From contig NZ_JAIQDG010000067.1 in assembly GCF_020037125.1 (NCBI RefSeq), forward strand, positions 1 to 34,812: a stretch of DNA of 34,812 nucleotides, written 5' to 3'. Made by a program: the position numbers and the translations under genes. This document shows, piece by piece, positions 33,457-34,812 of this stretch; the stretch's first letter is position 1, and each line of letters begins with the position of its first letter. The DNA is from Myxococcus sp. RHSTA-1-4. GTDB taxonomy: Bacteria > Myxococcota > Myxococcia > Myxococcales > Myxococcaceae. The notes beneath the pieces are model-generated. The model ran no database searches and had not been told where the DNA came from. It saw nothing but the letters and a program-made list of their open reading frames with translations.

Positions 33457-34812
33457 GAGGACTTCCATCCTCGAGCTGCACAAGAAGGGCATGGGCCTGC
33501 GAGCGATTGCGCGCGCCATGAAGCTGTCGCGCGAGGCGGTGCGCGCCGTGGTGCGCAGCGGGAGTCCAGACGTGCCGCGCCCGGCGCGGGCGGAGAAGGC
33601 CGAGGCCCTCGAGGCCGACATCCGCGAGCTGCACGAGCGCTGCCAGGGCAACCTGGTGCGTGTCCACGAGGAGCTCGTCCAGCGGGGCGCCACCCTCTCC
33701 TACCAGGCCCTCACCGGCTTCTGCCGGCGCCACGGCATCGGCGCTTTGCCCCCCAAGCCCGCCGGCCGCTACGTCTTCGAGCCGGGCCAGGAGATGCAGC
33801 ACGACACCTCGCCGCACCTGGTGCGCATCGGCGGAGTCCCGCGACGCGTCCAGACGGCCTCCGTCGTCCTTTGCTACTCGCGCATGCGGCTGCTGCAGAT
33901 GTACCCGGCCTTCAACCGCTTCACCTGCAAGCTCTTCCTCGACGAGGCGGTGCGCTTCTTCGGTGGCGCGTGCCGCACCTGCATGGTGGACAACACGCAC
34001 GTCATCGTCCTGTCCGGCACGGGCAAGCAGATGGTGCCGGTGCCGGAGATGGAGGCCTTCGCCCAGCGCTATGGCTTCGGTTTCGTCGCCCATGAGAAGG
34101 GGGACGCCAACCGCTCCGCGCACGTCGAGCGAGGCTTCGACCACTTCGAGAGGAACTTCCTGGCCGGCCGCGAGTTCGACGACTTCGCCCACGCCAACCG
34201 CGAGGCACGCGCCTGGTGCGAGCGGGTGAATGCGAAGCCCCGGCGCGAGCTGCACGCCAGCGCCCTGGAGCTGTTCGCCAAGGAGCAGCCCTTCCTCGTG
34301 CCGCTGCCGGCCTGGGTGCCCGAGGTGTACGTGCTGCACCACCGCGTGGTGGACCTCGAGGGCTTCGTGCACGCCGACGGCCATATCTACTCGGTGCCCT
34401 ACCAGCTCATCGGCCGGCGGGTGGAGGTGCGGGAGACGAAGGACCGGGTGCGGATTTTCGACGGGCCCCGCCAGGTGGCCGAGCATGAGCGCCTCTTCAG
34501 CTTCGAGAAGCGGCGGGTGACGGACCCGGCCCACCGCCCACCCCGGGGCCAGGGCGCGGCCCTCGCGCGCCAGCCCTCTCCGGACGAGCGCGAGCTGGGC
34601 GAGGCCGAGGCGCCGCTGCCGCGGTACTCCCAGCAGCTGAAGCAGCGGGGCGGTACCCGCTGGCCGGCGCTGCTGAGGCGGCTGGCGCAGATGCGCCGCG
34701 ACTACCCGCGCAAGCCCTTCCTCGAAGCCGTCCGCAGCGCGGCCCACTACGGCCTGTACGACCTGGACCGGCTGGAGCGCATGGTGCTGCGCAACATCGC
34801 CACCGAGTACTT
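33440..34812 (+). CDS. IS21-family (IstA-like) transposase, cut by the right edge
   Basis: 457 codons are present before the window ends; no stop seen. The ATG at 33440 has AGGAG about 7 nt upstream. An N-terminal helix-turn-helix (GMGLRAIARAMKLSREAVRA, about 18-37) is followed by a DDE integrase core: Asp122 in EMQHDTSPHLVRIGG, Asp184 in CMVDNTHVIVLSG, Glu230 in ANRSAHVERGFDHFERNF. The later part matches IstA (YVLHHRVVDLEGFVHADGHI, YSVPYQLIGRRVEVRE). It overlaps the ParB-like gene by 17 bp. In IS21 elements an IstB AAA+ ATPase gene usually follows; here that would lie beyond the right edge. Confidence 0.9.
   Translation, partial: MLDSSERTSILELHKKGMGLRAIARAMKLSREAVRAVVRSGSPDVPRPARAEKAEALEADIRELHERCQGNLVRVHEELVQRGATLSYQALTGFCRRHGIGALPPKPAGRYVFEPGQEMQHDTSPHLVRIGGVPRRVQTASVVLCYSRMRLLQMYPAFNRFTCKLFLDEAVRFFGGACRTCMVDNTHVIVLSGTGKQMVPVPEMEAFAQRYGFGFVAHEKGDANRSAHVERGFDHFERNFLAGREFDDFAHANREARAWCERVNAKPRRELHASALELFAKEQPFLVPLPAWVPEVYVLHHRVVDLEGFVHADGHIYSVPYQLIGRRVEVRETKDRVRIFDGPRQVAEHERLFSFEKRRVTDPAHRPPRGQGAALARQPSPDERELGEAEAPLPRYSQQLKQRGGTRWPALLRRLAQMRRDYPRKPFLEAVRSAAHYGLYDLDRLERMVLRNIATEY

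Overview
The window is high-GC DNA with strong G/C bias at third codon positions. Its gene content points to a myxobacterium of the Myxococcus/Corallococcus type: many lipoproteins, a Ser/Thr kinase with TPRs and a non-RD HGD catalytic loop, a KaiC-like ATPase with a lone receiver, an M1 peptidase lipoprotein and a subtilase. The genus is inferred from gene style, not from a marker gene. No rRNA, tRNA or CRISPR array was seen.

Positions 1-27.2 kb look like ordinary chromosome. In order they hold: the tail of an unidentified gene (+); a subtilisin-family protease (-); a MatB-like malonyl-CoA/acyl-CoA synthetase (+); an NlpC/P60-type lipoprotein (+); a KaiC-like ATPase and receiver pair (+); oligoribonuclease (-); a minus-strand stress-type cluster (alpha/beta hydrolase-OsmC fusion, archease-like protein, dienelactone-hydrolase-like protein, phosphoribosyltransferase) that diverges from a PRPP-synthetase-like gene (+); a three-part muralytic protein (-); a crotonase (+); a lipoprotein (+); an M1 aminopeptidase lipoprotein (-); an LpxL/HtrB-like acyltransferase (+); an orphan pair of a soluble protein and a lipoprotein (-); alanine racemase (-); a sigma factor followed by a zinc-finger Ser/Thr kinase with TPRs (+); and a PPP-type phosphatase (+). 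Two strong hairpins (12339-12372 and 15918-15943) lie between convergent genes.

From about 27.2 kb to the right edge the window is an accessory island of layered mobile DNA. A complete IS1182-type insertion sequence (27599-29171, matching ends, flanked by CTAG) sits against a HTH_17/excisionase-like reading frame. Next comes a stretch of visibly lower GC with a three-gene operon: HigB-like toxin, XRE antitoxin with a C-terminal tail, and SecB-like chaperone. This is a toxin-antitoxin-chaperone (TAC) module and is the most interesting system here. After it lie an orphan IS66-TnpA-like gene with a small opposite-strand ORF, and then the left part of an IS21-type transposon. That transposon carries a zinc-finger gene and a ParB-like gene upstream of, and overlapping, an IstA-like DDE transposase that runs off the window. 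Imperfect direct repeats at 31963-32004 are a candidate left end for it.

Likely functional links: the TAC genes should work as one unit, with the antitoxin needing the chaperone to neutralise the toxin. The KaiC/receiver pair and the sigma/zinc-finger-kinase pair each look like two-gene signalling modules. The archease/hydrolase/PRTase/PRPP-synthetase genes look like a co-regulated nucleotide- or RNA-metabolism stress cluster.
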